Assembly: GCA_036873135.1 (NCBI GenBank)
Contig: JAPTYO010000023.1
Coordinates: 2,305,834-2,369,833, forward strand
DNA from: Clarkia xantiana subsp. parviflora
Lineage: Eukaryota; Streptophyta; Magnoliopsida; Myrtales; Onagraceae
Length of the DNA: 64,000 nucleotides
Direction: 5' to 3'
Shown here: piece by piece, positions 23,592 through 33,856 of the stretch
How the letters are laid out: each line of letters starts with the position of its first letter
Numbering within the stretch: the first letter of the stretch is position 1
Translations under genes and position numbers: made by a program
The notes under the pieces: generated by a model
The model's database searches: none
The model's input: the letters and a program-made list of their open reading frames with translations, nothing else
Told to the model about the DNA's origin: nothing

Positions 23592-25403
23592 GCACCTCAG
23601 CACGCAAGGCAGCAGGAATGGCGTCCGCCCCAGCAAAGAAACCAAATGGGCGAACCACTAAAGGCTAGAGAAATAAATGTCATCAAGTTCGTTCCATTGA
23701 ACGCCACCCCAGCTACTGTCCTCAAAGAGATGCGGAATCAGAAACTCTGGTCACCTCCTGCAAGATGGAGAGCCCCAATGGTGGGGAATCACAAGGATAG
23801 ATGGTGTGACAACCATGAAGCTTACGGGCACGACACGAACGAATGCTTCAGCCTAAAGCTAAGCATCAACAATGCCATCCAAAGGGGAGACCTAAAGCAG
23901 TTCGTGGATCATGTGAGCAACAGCATGCAGCTAGGGCCATCACACAGAGACAAGGGCAAAGGCAAAGTAGACTACAATCCTCCACCCAACAAGAGAGGGA
24001 CCATAAATATGATACACGGGGGAGCAGCATCAGGTGGCCCAACTGCTAATGCAAGGGAGGTTTACGCTTCTAAATTGAGTTCAGTGCCACGGTGGAGAAA
24101 AAGGCCAAGAGAAGGAGAAGAAGTGAAGATTGAATTCTCGGAGAAGGACAAGAGCCACATTGTCTTCCCACATGACGATGCGTTAGTCATCACAATAGAC
24201 ATTGGTAATTTTGATGTAAAGCGAATATTGGTGGATGGGGGCAGCTCGGCTGACCTCCTAAGCTTGAGAGTCCTAGAAGAAATAGGGAAAACCAAGGCAA
24301 ACATCAAACCAGTCAACTTCCCTCTAGTTGGCTTCTCAGGGGCAACAAGCTACCCCCTGGGAATGATAACCCTGCCGGTGACCATGGGCCAAGGATGGAC
24401 ACAGCTGAAGGTGAATGTTAACTTCTTGGTGGTTGAAAGCCTGGGAGCCTACAATGGGATCCTAGGAAGGACAACCATAAACCCATACGAAATCGTGCCA
24501 TCCACCGTACACCAGAAGTTGAAGTACATCACTGAGAATGGAGTCGGAGAAGTCTTGGGTGATCAACGCACTGCAAGGCAGTGCTACGTCAACTCCATGA
24601 GACGTGGATCACACAGGACGGACACGGTGGCAATGGTCATGGTAGGAGCCAACCAAGACAGAAAGAAGAGGGGAAGGAGACAAAGGCAAGGAAAGATGAA
24701 GAATGGAGTGGCACTCCGTTTGAGCAAGCAGTTTTTTCAAACAGTACCTAAAAGGAGACACATGAGCAAGGCTGTGAAGGTGACAGCCATACCTTGGCAG
24801 CCAGAAACCATAGAGGGGAAAAGAACAAGGGACTCCATCATAAGAGGCTTTCGGTACATTGATGATATCAAGCAAATGCCGCGGGAGCCAATATCAAGCT
24901 ATTTCCAGAGATTCTCCAGTTATGGTGCCAATATGGACATCACAAGAGGAGAAGCCGTCAAAGCATTCATTAGAAACATGCATCCAAACTCATTCGAGGC
25001 CTATGGAGGGCTTTATGAGTTGATCATGACGAGCACGATGAGAGAGCTCAAAGAAAAGCTGGACAAAGCATTTGCAAAGGAGATGGAGCAACGGGATGAA
25101 GGCCCGGAGAAAGAAAGAGAGACTGACACACTAGGAGGAGGTGTAAACTTCACATTCACACCCCTTACAGTGAGCATAGAAGAAATTTTTCAGAAGTACC
25201 TCAAGGAGGAGCTACCCACATGCAGGGAGGAGGGCAAGGCCTTCCTAGGAAGAGATGCACAGGGATGGTGTGAATACCATGGGACCTGGGGGCATCAGAC
25301 CAACCACTGCATGGTGCTGAAGATAGAAGTGGAGGAAATAATTCACAGTGGAGGCCTGAAGGAGTACGTGGCAAAAGACAAATCGACCACCCCATATCCT
25401 TAG
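23592..25403 (+). CDS. gag zinc-knuckle - retropepsin-like - second gag domain (586-codon ATG frame from 23646)
   Basis: One long frame, in phase with gag after the UAG at 23589. Domain order: a Cys/His segment WCDNHEAYGHDTNEC (about residues 58-72); an aspartic-protease-like domain with ILVDGGSSADLL and GILGRT (about 195-285), where the usual D-S/T-G is DGG; a basic linker RKKRGRRQRQGK; then a second gag-like stretch (SSYFQRFSSYG, GEAVKAFIRNM) ending in another Cys/His segment WCEYHGTWGHQTNHC. The second part parallels the first gag (SYYTRF.., AFIRNL.., WCDNHEAYGHDTNEC), which indicates gag duplication around the protease. No reverse transcriptase follows. Protease activity is uncertain. Confidence 0.75.
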   Translation, partial: APQHARQQEWRPPQQRNQMGEPLKAREINVIKFVPLNATPATVLKEMRNQKLWSPPARWRAPMVGNHKDRWCDNHEAYGHDTNECFSLKLSINNAIQRGDLKQFVDHVSNSMQLGPSHRDKGKGKVDYNPPPNKRGTINMIHGGAASGGPTANAREVYASKLSSVPRWRKRPREGEEVKIEFSEKDKSHIVFPHDDALVITIDIGNFDVKRILVDGGSSADLLSLRVLEEIGKTKANIKPVNFPLVGFSGATSYPLGMITLPVTMGQGWTQLKVNVNFLVVESLGAYNGILGRTTINPYEIVPSTVHQKLKYITENGVGEVLGDQRTARQCYVNSMRRGSHRTDTVAMVMVGANQDRKKRGRRQRQGKMKNGVALRLSKQFFQTVPKRRHMSKAVKVTAIPWQPETIEGKRTRDSIIRGFRYIDDIKQMPREPISSYFQRFSSYGANMDITRGEAVKAFIRNMHPNSFEAYGGLYELIMTSTMRELKEKLDKAFAKEMEQRDEGPEKERETDTLGGGVNFTFTPLTVSIEEIFQKYLKEELPTCREEGKAFLGRDAQGWCEYHGTWGHQTNHCMVLKIEVEEIIHSGGLKEYVAKDKSTTPYP

Positions 25404-25664
25404 TTTCATATTTAGCGCTTTGCATGTTCAAGCTTTCCAAGTTTTTCAAAAACAACTTCTGAGACGGAGAACTCAAGAAGTTACCCCAACTCTACAACTA
25501 TCTTTGATTTCCTCCAAAGGGTGTCTTGACCCACCCAAGGCACCCCATGTGTACAAAAAACATGAATGCTCTTAAGAGAGTAGAATTTACTTCAAGGGCA
25601 TTTTCCAATGAATGTGGTGATATAATCATGAAGTTATCCTTACACAGATATGACGTCAAGTCAA
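25404..25664. other. Internal non-coding spacer of the Gypsy-type element
   Basis: Short stretch between the gag-protease frame and the minisatellite. Nothing recognised. Confidence 0.4.
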
Positions 25665-26300
25665 CGACAGGTTCGACGCCCCCAAGAGCGTATCTTGAGA
25701 GTAGTTCTTATACTACGACACTCGACGCCCCCAAGAGCGTATCTTGAGAGTAGTTTTCATACTACGACACTCGACGCCCCCAAGAGCGTATCTTGAGAGT
25801 AGTATTCATACTACGACCTTCGACGCACCAAGAGAGTATCTCGAGAGTGGTTTCCAAAAACTACGAATTTCGACGCCCCCAGGAGCGTATCTTGAGAGTA
25901 GTGTTCATACTACGACCTTCGACGCCCCCAAGAGCGTATCTTGAGAGTAGTTATTACACTACGACCTTCGACGCACCAAGAGCGTATCTTGAGAGTGGTT
26001 TCCAAAAACTACGAATTTCGACGCCCCCAGGAGCGTATCTTGAGGTAGATTTGCAACCTACCAGATTCGACGCCACCAAGAGTGTATCTTGAGGTAGAAA
26101 AAACACTACCAGATTCGACGCCCCCAAGAGCGTATCTTGAGGTAGATTTCAAACTACCAGCTTCGACGCCCACCAGGAGCGTATCTTTGGTCTAACCTGT
26201 GCCCTCCAGGAGCCTATCCTGTGAAACGTTAAGTGCCCTCCGAGAGCCTGTCTCGTGAACAGTTTTCGACGCCAACCAAGAGCGTATCTTTGGTCTAACA
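25665..26300. repeat. 49-bp minisatellite inside the Gypsy-type element
   Basis: About 12 copies of CGACGCCCCCAAGAGCGTAT plus CTTGAGAGTAGT.. with a more variable CATACTACGACCTT part. Period is 49 bp in the first copies (25674, 25723, ..), and later copies drift to GAGGTAGA..CTACCAG forms. Variants are shared between non-adjacent copies (CCAAAAACTACGAATTTC twice), as expected from unequal exchange. The stretch 26300-26682 after it shows nothing recognisable. Confidence 0.85.
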
Positions 26301-26682
26301 GTACCACATATACCATTTAAAGGGTATCAGAAGAGATAATCACACCATACTGAGAAGGATCCCATTAGAAAGTAATTTCAAAGTAAAGTGATATGAAGAA
26401 CACATAATGTTTTTTCTTGATGAAATAGCAGGTATGGCATGAAGGAAAACACGAAAGAAGGATAAGTAAAGGATACACACCAAGAGAAGAGTCCATAATC
26501 AAAGGGATATATACAAAAGCATGAGAAGTACCAATGTAAAGCCAAGTGAACCACGTAGTCAACAGCACAATACGACAAAGGAAAGCAACATAAAACCCCA
26601 CAACAATCCCAAAAGATACTCAACCCATTAAAGGGGAGAAGGAGTATGGTTATATACACAAAGATAGCAAGATGTAAACACA

Positions 26683-29013
26683 TCAATCAGAGCCTTCGGG
26701 AGAGTCACCCTCACCCCCTGAGGCTGAACCACCGGCAGAGATGGATGAAGAGGAGGAGTCTGAGGTATCGATCTCCACAGGTGTAGCATCCACCTGTGTA
26801 GGGGCAGGCTCGTCTGCAACAGCAGCCTGACCCCTAAGGACAGCCATGTAGCCAGTAGCGTATGGCCCGAAATCCCCAAGATCACCAACTGGAAACTGAG
26901 GATCAATGCGGAAAATATGATCAACCAGATACTCACCAAACTGGTTCATCTCCTGAGTGAGCCGCGCGCTATAATCAGCAGTGAAGGCAGAGGACGCCTT
27001 GTACTCAGACACTGCGACAGTACTCTCCTCCGCCCGACACCTAGCCTCCAACTTCCGCAACTCCTCAGAGTGAAGGGAAGATGCAACCTCAGCCTCCCGA
27101 CGTAAGCTACCTACGGTAGTCTCAAGTAAGGACACTTGGTCCCTGAGCTCCTGCATCTTCAAATCAGATAAGCGCGCCTTCTCAGCCGCAGTGGCGAGCT
27201 CCGCCTTCAGAGAGACCTGGCTGTCCTCAAGGGTCTTCTTCTCGTCAGATAACTCGAGCACGAGTGATGACATGTTCACCATGTCAGATATACCCTAATA
27301 ATTTAAACAAGGGATGAGTAACCAAAAAACCAACCACATAAAAGTATAAAGAAGAAAGCAAGGAACAACTCACAGGCGCATAACGAGAGAGTACACCCTG
27401 AACAAAGCGCCGAGTCTCCCCAGGAGACTTAGGCTGGGCAACATTATCGCCAGGGGGGATGGCACCGCGAAGTACGCGGATGCCAACCTCAGGAGTCCGC
27501 AAAGAGGAGCCACTATCAAGGTGGAACTCCTTCAAACCAGCGAAAGGAGTCCACTCAGACCCAATGACATCTTCATCAGTAAGACGTGCGAAATCCTTCC
27601 GACTCAAAGTCGGAGGCCCACCTATACAACCGAAGCAAGTCAACAGAAAATATAAACATAGAAGCGTCAGTTATAAGGTAAAGATCAAACCTGAGGACCG
27701 TGCCCTCGGCTGGGGGGCAGGGGAACCACCACCAACAGGTCGCTTCCCTTTGTCAGTGTGGGAAGGCGCCTCTTCGACCACCATCTCCTTATCGCGAGAT
27801 AGGGTCGGGGGACGAGCAACAGGCGAAGGAGGATCCGCAGCTTTCTTCCTCTTAGCAGCCGAGGCCCCGGCCTCAGAATCAGATCTCCGCGGCTTGGACT
27901 TGGAAGGTCCAGAGTCTCTGCCTACGGAGACAACCCTCTCGGTCACCAAGGGGGAGCGCCCTAGCAGTGTAAGAAAAACAAGATAAGGAAAACACAAAGT
28001 ATACCATAAAGAAGCAAACAGGAGGAAGCGTACCAGAGGCCCCAGCCTTCTTCCCAGGCATGGGGGATTTCTTCAGAGTGGAGCTAGAAGGAGCCTTCCT
28101 CTTGCTCAGGTCAACAGGTGCTCCCTGCACGTTATAGGTTTTTCCGTGAAACCAACCTACAAAGGAAAAGCAGAAAGTAAATAAAGATGAGAAGACTAAG
28201 TAACATACCGAACCCCCGGAGTCAGGAGTCAAACTGATCCCTGCCTCGTAAAGATCCGTCTCAGTCACTAAGGACACGGGACAGTATGACCGGGTCCTGT
28301 TGCTCTCATGAATGATCTTCATAGTCTCTAAATCAACGGAAGAGAACTCCCCGAAAGCAGGCCAACCATCCGACCGATCCTCATTCAAGACCGACCAAGT
28401 GACGTATCGATCCGTAATGAAGAAGTAATGCTTGGCCCAGTGACTGGCCGAGTTGTCACTCCGGGCCACGAAGCGAAGAGAGGTATCCCACTCGACCCCA
28501 CTCAACCCGAAGTCAGAAAATCGGGAATCCTTGAAGGTCGGGTGGCGAGTTACAAAACTCGCAGAGCCCACCTTCTTCTGGTATTGGAACCGGTAGAAGC
28601 ATCGGAACAGAACTAGGGAGTACTTCCAGGAGTACCAATGGCACAACACCCGGAAACCCACCCAGACACGGAGGGCACTGGGGGCAAGGTTCACAGGAGA
28701 AATCCTGAAGAACCTGCTCAACTCTATGAGGTCATCGCAGTAAGGTAACCTCAACCCAAATCGAATCTGGGAGGGGTAAACGACGACCTTCCCCTTAGGA
28801 GGCTCCGTCACCGTCTCGCGGGTATTCCCCAAGGAAGGGAGGAAAGGATATAGAGGCTCATCTAAGGGACAGATATCTCCTAAGGTAACGTGCTCATTGT
28901 AATCAGACCTAGTTAGGTGGTTCTCCGACAGAGCAGCGAGACCTAAGGCAAAGGTAGCAGGAAATCCCAAAGTTCGAATCAAGTTTCGACCAACACCCCA
29001 GCTCATCGCAACA
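26683..29013 (-). CDS. Antisense spliced gene carried by the retrotransposon (putative gypsy-type domain plus coiled coil), about 681 aa
   Basis: Five minus-strand exons join in phase: 28214-29013, 28034-28156, 27691-27960, 27374-27621 and 26683-27294, with stop TGA. An ATG lies at 29006 (MSWGVGRNL). An earlier exon ending ..SAEALHPLKD at about 29082 (donor GTGAGT) could join in phase just before it. The first exon resembles the plant 'putative gypsy type transposon' domain (Pfam PF04195): PLYPFLPSLG.., RFFRISPVNLAPSALRVWVGFRVLC, HYFFITDRYVTWSV. Middle exons are basic and Ser/Pro-rich (KRKKAADPPSP). The last exon is a coiled coil (about 100 residues from VNMSSLVLELSDEKK) and an acidic Ser tail. 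The function of these antisense frames is not known. The donor of the first exon has an alternative (GTATGT) 5 bases downstream that would shift the frame. Confidence 0.65.
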
Positions 29014-30681
29014 CTAAGCTAATGATAGGAAAGAAGGTAATGCGACAAAAAGAAGAGAAAAGGAACTCACTCATCCTTCAGAGGATGTAACGCCTCTGCA
29101 GAGTCTGTGTGCGGGGACACCACCAAGAATACAGTACCTGCCACGACATGACAAATATCAAGACAAGAAAATTTCTGAAAAACCGGGAGTACTCCGACAC
29201 TCAACCAACGACAACAACCAAAGATTCGAAGACACTCAACAAAGATAACAAACATGAGCCAAGGACACCACGACAACCAAATCGAATAATTTTATCCGAA
29301 CCTAAAGTCGATTTTCGGGCAAAATTACCGTTACGCCCTCCAACGGAAATCAACACACCAACGGCAATACAATATCAAATTCAAAACGGGGATAGCTTAA
29401 TCGGACAAGAAACTATCTCCGGACGACCGGCAAAATTTTTCCAAATCCACAACTATCAACGGCTATCCACGGCAATCCCACATTCAATCAAATTTCAGCA
29501 ACCAAGCATCGGCAATCAAGTATCGACAATCAAGTATCGACAATTCAAAAATCAACATTTTACGCGGTAACGGAAAGGAAAAGAATGGACCTTAGGAAAA
29601 CCCGACCCGATGTGATAAACAGGTCCGGAATTCGAATTTCGAAGTTGCCCGGAATCAGCCCCTCGCCGGAGCCCCAATTCTGTCGTCGCCGGAGTCGATC
29701 TCAGCCGTCCCTCCGTCGCTGGGAGCCTCCCCAAGTCACGCCGGAGCTGCTTGGCCTCGCTGTCGACAGCCCTTGCCGGACCTGGCGCTGTCGTCGTCGG
29801 GGACAAACTCGCCGTCAACCACCGCTGTCCACCCGACGCCGCCGCTCGTCCTGCCACCACCCTCCACTGGCCCTGCTCGTGCCGCGTCGTCCCCGTCCGT
29901 CAGCTGCTGGAGGTCGCGCCGCCGTCTCGAGCCGCTAGCCCACTCGCCGTCTCCGTTCCGTGCCGGTGGTCACCTCCCGCCGGAGCTGCTGGCCGGAATT
30001 TCGTGTCTTCCGCCGGAATTTTGGCCGGCCCTTACCTTGGGTGTGCTCCTAATTTTTTCTTGCTCTCCAATGGTGAGAAAAGAAGGAAAAGGGTGGCTAT
30101 GGTGACTAACTAATGTATTTTCTTAACTCTCCTCTATATTTGAAAGATGGTAGGGTTTTCTAAAGAGTTTTAATCACCACCCTACATTTATTTTAAAGTG
30201 AGATCTAAGGGCTAGAGAAAGACCATCACTTTTATCCCTTTTAACTATGGCTAAGTATATCTCCATACTTAGAAAAACTATCAAGTTAGGCTTATTCTTG
30301 AGCATCCCATACTTATGAAAAAAATTTAAGCCAAAATTAAATTTTCCTTCACTTAGGCAAAATCCCGGCACGAAATTGAAGCATGAGTCACTTAGCCATA
30401 TTTGTATCATATCCCTGTGTGAGCATATATTTTTTGAGTATACGCTTGTAGCAAAGATAGGTTTATTACTCCCACCTCAGACGGACGCGGGCCTAGGCAC
30501 ACGTCCGTGCTACTCTAACGTTTACAATTCCTTTATCTCATAAGGCAGGGGGCAGAGTCAGAGGCACGCATCCATGGGTAAGCAAGTATTCAGATAAGAA
30601 GGTAAACCCCCGGTTTCAAATTGTGCGTGTCATACCATCCGGAAATAGAGTCAATCAAGGGTTAGGCCATTGGTTGACTCG
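29014..30681. other. 3' internal region of the Gypsy-type element
   Basis: Contains the possible first antisense exon (about 29082-29150). Next come short CAAGTATCGACAATCAAGTA repeats at 29510-29545, then a GC-rich block (29600-30010, CGCCGG-rich) and AT-rich sequence. Frames across the GC-rich block on both strands are compositional and show no family features. It probably serves as the antisense promoter and leader plus the sense 3' untranslated region. Confidence 0.45.
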
Positions 30682-30687
30682 GGGGCA
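30679..30687 (+). other. Polypurine tract
   Basis: TCGGGGGCA immediately precedes the 3' LTR start TGTGATGGATATACG; this is the usual plus-strand priming site. Confidence 0.6.
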
Positions 30688-31508
30688 TGTGATGGATATA
30701 CGCCCAATTTGAACCCGTTGACTTCTGAATCGTTTTATTTTTATCACCCCGCTAATGATTGTAAATCGAAACTTCAACCCGAACACTTCGCGAGAACACC
30801 AACGGCTCGGACGAGGCCGAAGCGCTCGTCCGGCTGAGTCAAACTCACCTAGGTGAGGTTGGGTGGCCACACCCGACCTCCCCTAGGGGAGATCGGGTCA
30901 GCCAACCCGATCTCTCCTAGGAGAGATCGGGTCAGCCAACCCGATCTCCCCTAGGGGGGATGGGGTTGGCCAACCCCATCCTCCCTAGGAGGGGTTGGGT
31001 GCCCTCACCCAACCCCTACCCTTGGGGGTCGGATTTCCCTCCCCCCAAGGGCCCCGACACCACCCTTGGACTCCCACACTCGGTTTATTCCGCCTACCTT
31101 CTCCGTATCCTAAGGTCCTAATTATGCGTTTAAAGGTTAATTAACTGTGTTTAAAGGTTAACGATGTCATTAAGCCACCTTAATGACACCGTTGCCTATA
31201 AATACCCCACCCCCACTATTCATTTGAGCATCTTGGCAATTTGGATAATTTTGCTCTGACATCTCTCTAGCTTTATCTCTCTAAGAACCGTACTGACTTA
31301 GGCATCAGAGAGGGTTCATCAGGCACCACCCCCCCCCCCCCTCTGTGCCTGGTACTGCCCCTTCTGCAGGGCGAAAGGAGAAGAGAAGCTAAGGAAGGAA
31401 GGACGCAAGCTAAGACAGTACAACCCGAGAGTACCAGATCCTCCACATCTCCAGTGAGGAAAGAGATTTGAGCCGACCATCCGTTGACCCCGATCTCGGA
31501 ACCTAACA
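30688..31508 (+). repeat. 3' LTR of the Gypsy-type element
   Basis: Same sequence as the 5' LTR with about nine substitutions by eye. It has one extra GATCTCTCCTAGGAG..CCAACCC unit (about 39 bp, 30910-30950) and a longer C-run near 31327. It ends ..GGAACCTAACA at 31508, followed by CTTTGG of the target. Confidence 0.85.
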
Positions 31509-31665
31509 CTTTGGACGCGTATTTAACTCGTGCTCTAATTTTTTAACCCTAGAAACCTGACTCTAGTTTTTCAACCTTAAAAACCTGACTCTACAATTCT
31601 CCGATACCTTTGGACGCGTATTTAACTCGCGCTCTAATTTTTCAACCCGAGAAACCTGACGGGAA
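31509..31665. repeat. Tandem duplication of the Gypsy target region
   Basis: TTGGACGCGTATTTAACTCG occurs at about 31511 and again at about 31612, each followed by GCTCTAATTTTT and GAAACCTGAC. The unit between carries CTACAATTCTCCGATACCTT, which also precedes the 5' LTR at 21287-21306. The target was therefore duplicated around the insertion. Confidence 0.6.
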
Positions 31666-32266
31666 ATACGGCGATTCCTTCTCCAATAGATAACCACTTC
31701 TTCCAAAACAGGGGCACTATTGAACAGAAGATTAATGGGATCTTCATATTCTCTTTTAGGTTCATAACTTTGAAGGGGAAGGGTGATCTTCTTCAGATGT
31801 GTGCGAAAGCACGAAGGCGTAGGCCTCAAGATTGCCCTCTCTTCAGTTAGGCAGTCAAGTTCAAGTAGAATCTGTAGCAAGATAATATGTAAGTCACTAA
31901 AAGGAAAACTTTGGTTCTAAAAATGTTACAAATATAAAACATATAATTTACCTTTTCCTTAAAGTTGAGATGCTCGAGATGTGGACATCTACTGTATAAC
32001 ATTTTTAACCACACACTTTCAATGTTTATCACATCATAAGCATCAAGGTTGAGCCGGGTGACACGTCCAAACACCGGGAGCGGGGTTTGGAGCCACGGAC
32101 ACAGACTAAGTAGATAAAAACTTTGCACATGCCCATGAATACACATATAATCAGCAAGCAAACTATAGAGCAGCAAAGAATTATTGAAATTTATGAATTA
32201 AACTAACCATACTTCGACAGTGGCATCCGATAATGTCAGATTCTGCACCATTGAAAGGCTATTTAC

Positions 32267-32606
32267 TTTTGAGCTAGGCTTTTTTTTTTTTTTTTTTTTT
32301 TTTTTTTCAGCCCATTCTTTTTGGGTTCCAAGCTTTCAGTCTTGGCTTATTATTTCTGGGTCTTGGCTTATTGTTTGATCAGTTTTATTTTCTTTGTGGG
32401 CTTTAGGGTGTTCCTTCTTTACTTTGGGGACTCATTTGTAATTGTTTATTTACGAGACCCTTTATATAGTTTAGGATTGGTGTGGAGAGGGGACCAGATG
32501 AAAGAACTCCCCTCTGTGAAGCCTGAAATGCTGCGCCATATTTTTCTTTAGGGTTTCCACATCTTCATCTCCCCAATCTCATACCACCATATTCCAGAAA
32601 TTATCA
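32267..32606 (+). repeat. 5' LTR of the Copia element
   Basis: TTTTGAGCTAGGC..AGAAATTATCA. Differs from the 3' LTR by a 29-base T-run (32279-32307) and by lacking a roughly 24-bp GGCCCTTATTCAGATTG segment. Contains TTTATATAG (32461-32469) as a possible TATA box. Confidence 0.9.
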
Positions 32607-32620
32607 TGGTATCAGAGCGC
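32607..32620 (+). other. Copia primer-binding site
   Basis: TGGTATCAGAGCGC follows the LTR directly and matches the initiator tRNA-Met 3' end used by most plant Copia elements. Confidence 0.85.
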
Positions 32621-32917
32621 TGATCAGGCGATTCTCACGCCGTGCTCTCGATCTTGGTTGCGCCGTTTCCGCTGGATCTCTCTTTATTGTTTGCGATTCG
32701 TGATTCGCGAACTCCGACTGTTCGTTTTCTTGCGATCTTTGGCTCCTGACGCTTCATCTTCCTCATGTTTCGCACGATTTCCCTTACAATGGCTGGAGAA
32801 AACTCAGGTTTTGATCCTCCGAAGGATGCTCCCTAAGATCCTTCCAAATCTGCAACCGGTAAGGGAATCATAGGGCTTTCTGCCTATCCCGAGGTACATG
32901 CACACCATCCTCTTTAC

Positions 32918-33793
32918 TTGCATCCCTCTGACAATGCTAGTCTTAGCTTCGTCGCGACCAAACTGACCAACTCTGATGATTACCCAATGTGGAGTCGTGC
33001 TATGTTTATTGCTCTGCATGGAAAGAATAAATTGGGATTTGTTGATGGTAGTTTGACTCGTGATAGCTTTGATGATTCTCTGCGTGATTTGTGGACTAGA
33101 TGTGATATGGTTGTTTTTGGCTGGATTCTAAGTTCAGTCTCTCGTGATGTTGCAAATAGTATAGTGTACCAAACCAGTGCTCATCTTGCTTGGACTGATT
33201 TGAAAACAAGATTTGATAAGAAAAACGGCTCAAGAACTTATCAATTGCACAGAGATATTGTTATTTGCCGGCAAGGTCTCGATGATGTTAGCACTTTTTT
33301 CACCAAACTCAAATTTCTCTGGTCTGAATGTGACTCTATATGTGCCTTACCTTTTATCTCTGGAGAAGCTTTTCAAAAACACCTTGATCACAAAGACAAT
33401 CAACATCTTTTCAATTTTCTAATGGGGTTGAATGATACTTTTTCTGCTGTAAGGAGCCAATTGCTTTTGCTTGATCCTCTTCCCTCTGTAAACCAAGTTT
33501 ATAGTATGCTGATTCAGGAAGAGATTCATCGTGTGGTTTCCTCTGATATTTATTCTAACTCCAACCCCATCTCTGCTAATGTCAATGTCAATGGTGATAA
33601 ACCCAGACGTTTTCAAAACCCCAACCTTGAATGTGACTTTTGCCACAAGAAAGGTCACTTAGCTGAGAGATGTTATGCTAAAGGCTGTGAATACTGCAAA
33701 AGGAAGGGGCATGTTATGGATAACTGTTTTAAGTACAAAGATTTTGTGAAAGGAAAGGGTTCTGTTCCAAAAGGGAATGTTGCCTCCTCTTGA
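32918..33793 (+). pseudogene. Copia gag
   Basis: Reads from MHPSDNASLSFVATKLTNSD through the UBN2-type gag core (WTDLKTRFDKKNGSRTYQLH) to a CCHC knuckle CDFCHKKGHLAERC, with a second Cys/His run CEYCKRKGHVMDNC. It stops at TGA 33791, where a continuous gag-pol frame would be expected. Sense continues in phase after the stop, so one substitution seems to have cut the polyprotein. Confidence 0.85.
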
Positions 33794-33856
33794 ATTGGTA
33801 GCATCTCTGCTGAGCCTCAGAACTCTAACCCCAGTGCTTCTTTACCCTCTGATCCT

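Larger units (their letters stand above)
21309..31508 (+). mobile_element. Non-autonomous Gypsy-type LTR retrotransposon, 10.2 kb
   Basis: Two LTRs of about 0.8 kb, a TGGCGCCGTCAGTGG primer site and a GGGGGCA polypurine tract define a + strand Gypsy-class element. Inside are gag, a retropepsin-like domain and a second gag-like domain on +, a minisatellite, and a spliced gene on - before the 3' LTR. No reverse transcriptase, RNase H or integrase is present, so it must be mobilised in trans (a LARD or TR-GAG type). CTTT at the junctions suggests a 4-5 bp target duplication. By eye the LTRs differ by about nine substitutions plus three short indels, so insertion is recent. It sits in the 3' end of the FBD-like gene remnant. 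Confidence 0.85.

Noticed and set aside
23592..25403. Complete Gypsy polyprotein
   Set aside because: After the protease-like domain the frame returns to gag-like sequence; no reverse transcriptase, RNase H or integrase motif occurs anywhere between the LTRs.
25665..26300. CRISPR-like pattern of repeat plus variable spacer
   Set aside because: Plant nuclear context, spacers are themselves related and reused, and it lies inside an LTR retrotransposon; it is a minisatellite.
29552..30113. Overlapping frames on both strands in a GC-rich block
   Set aside because: Compositional openness in the untranslated part of the Gypsy element; no family features.
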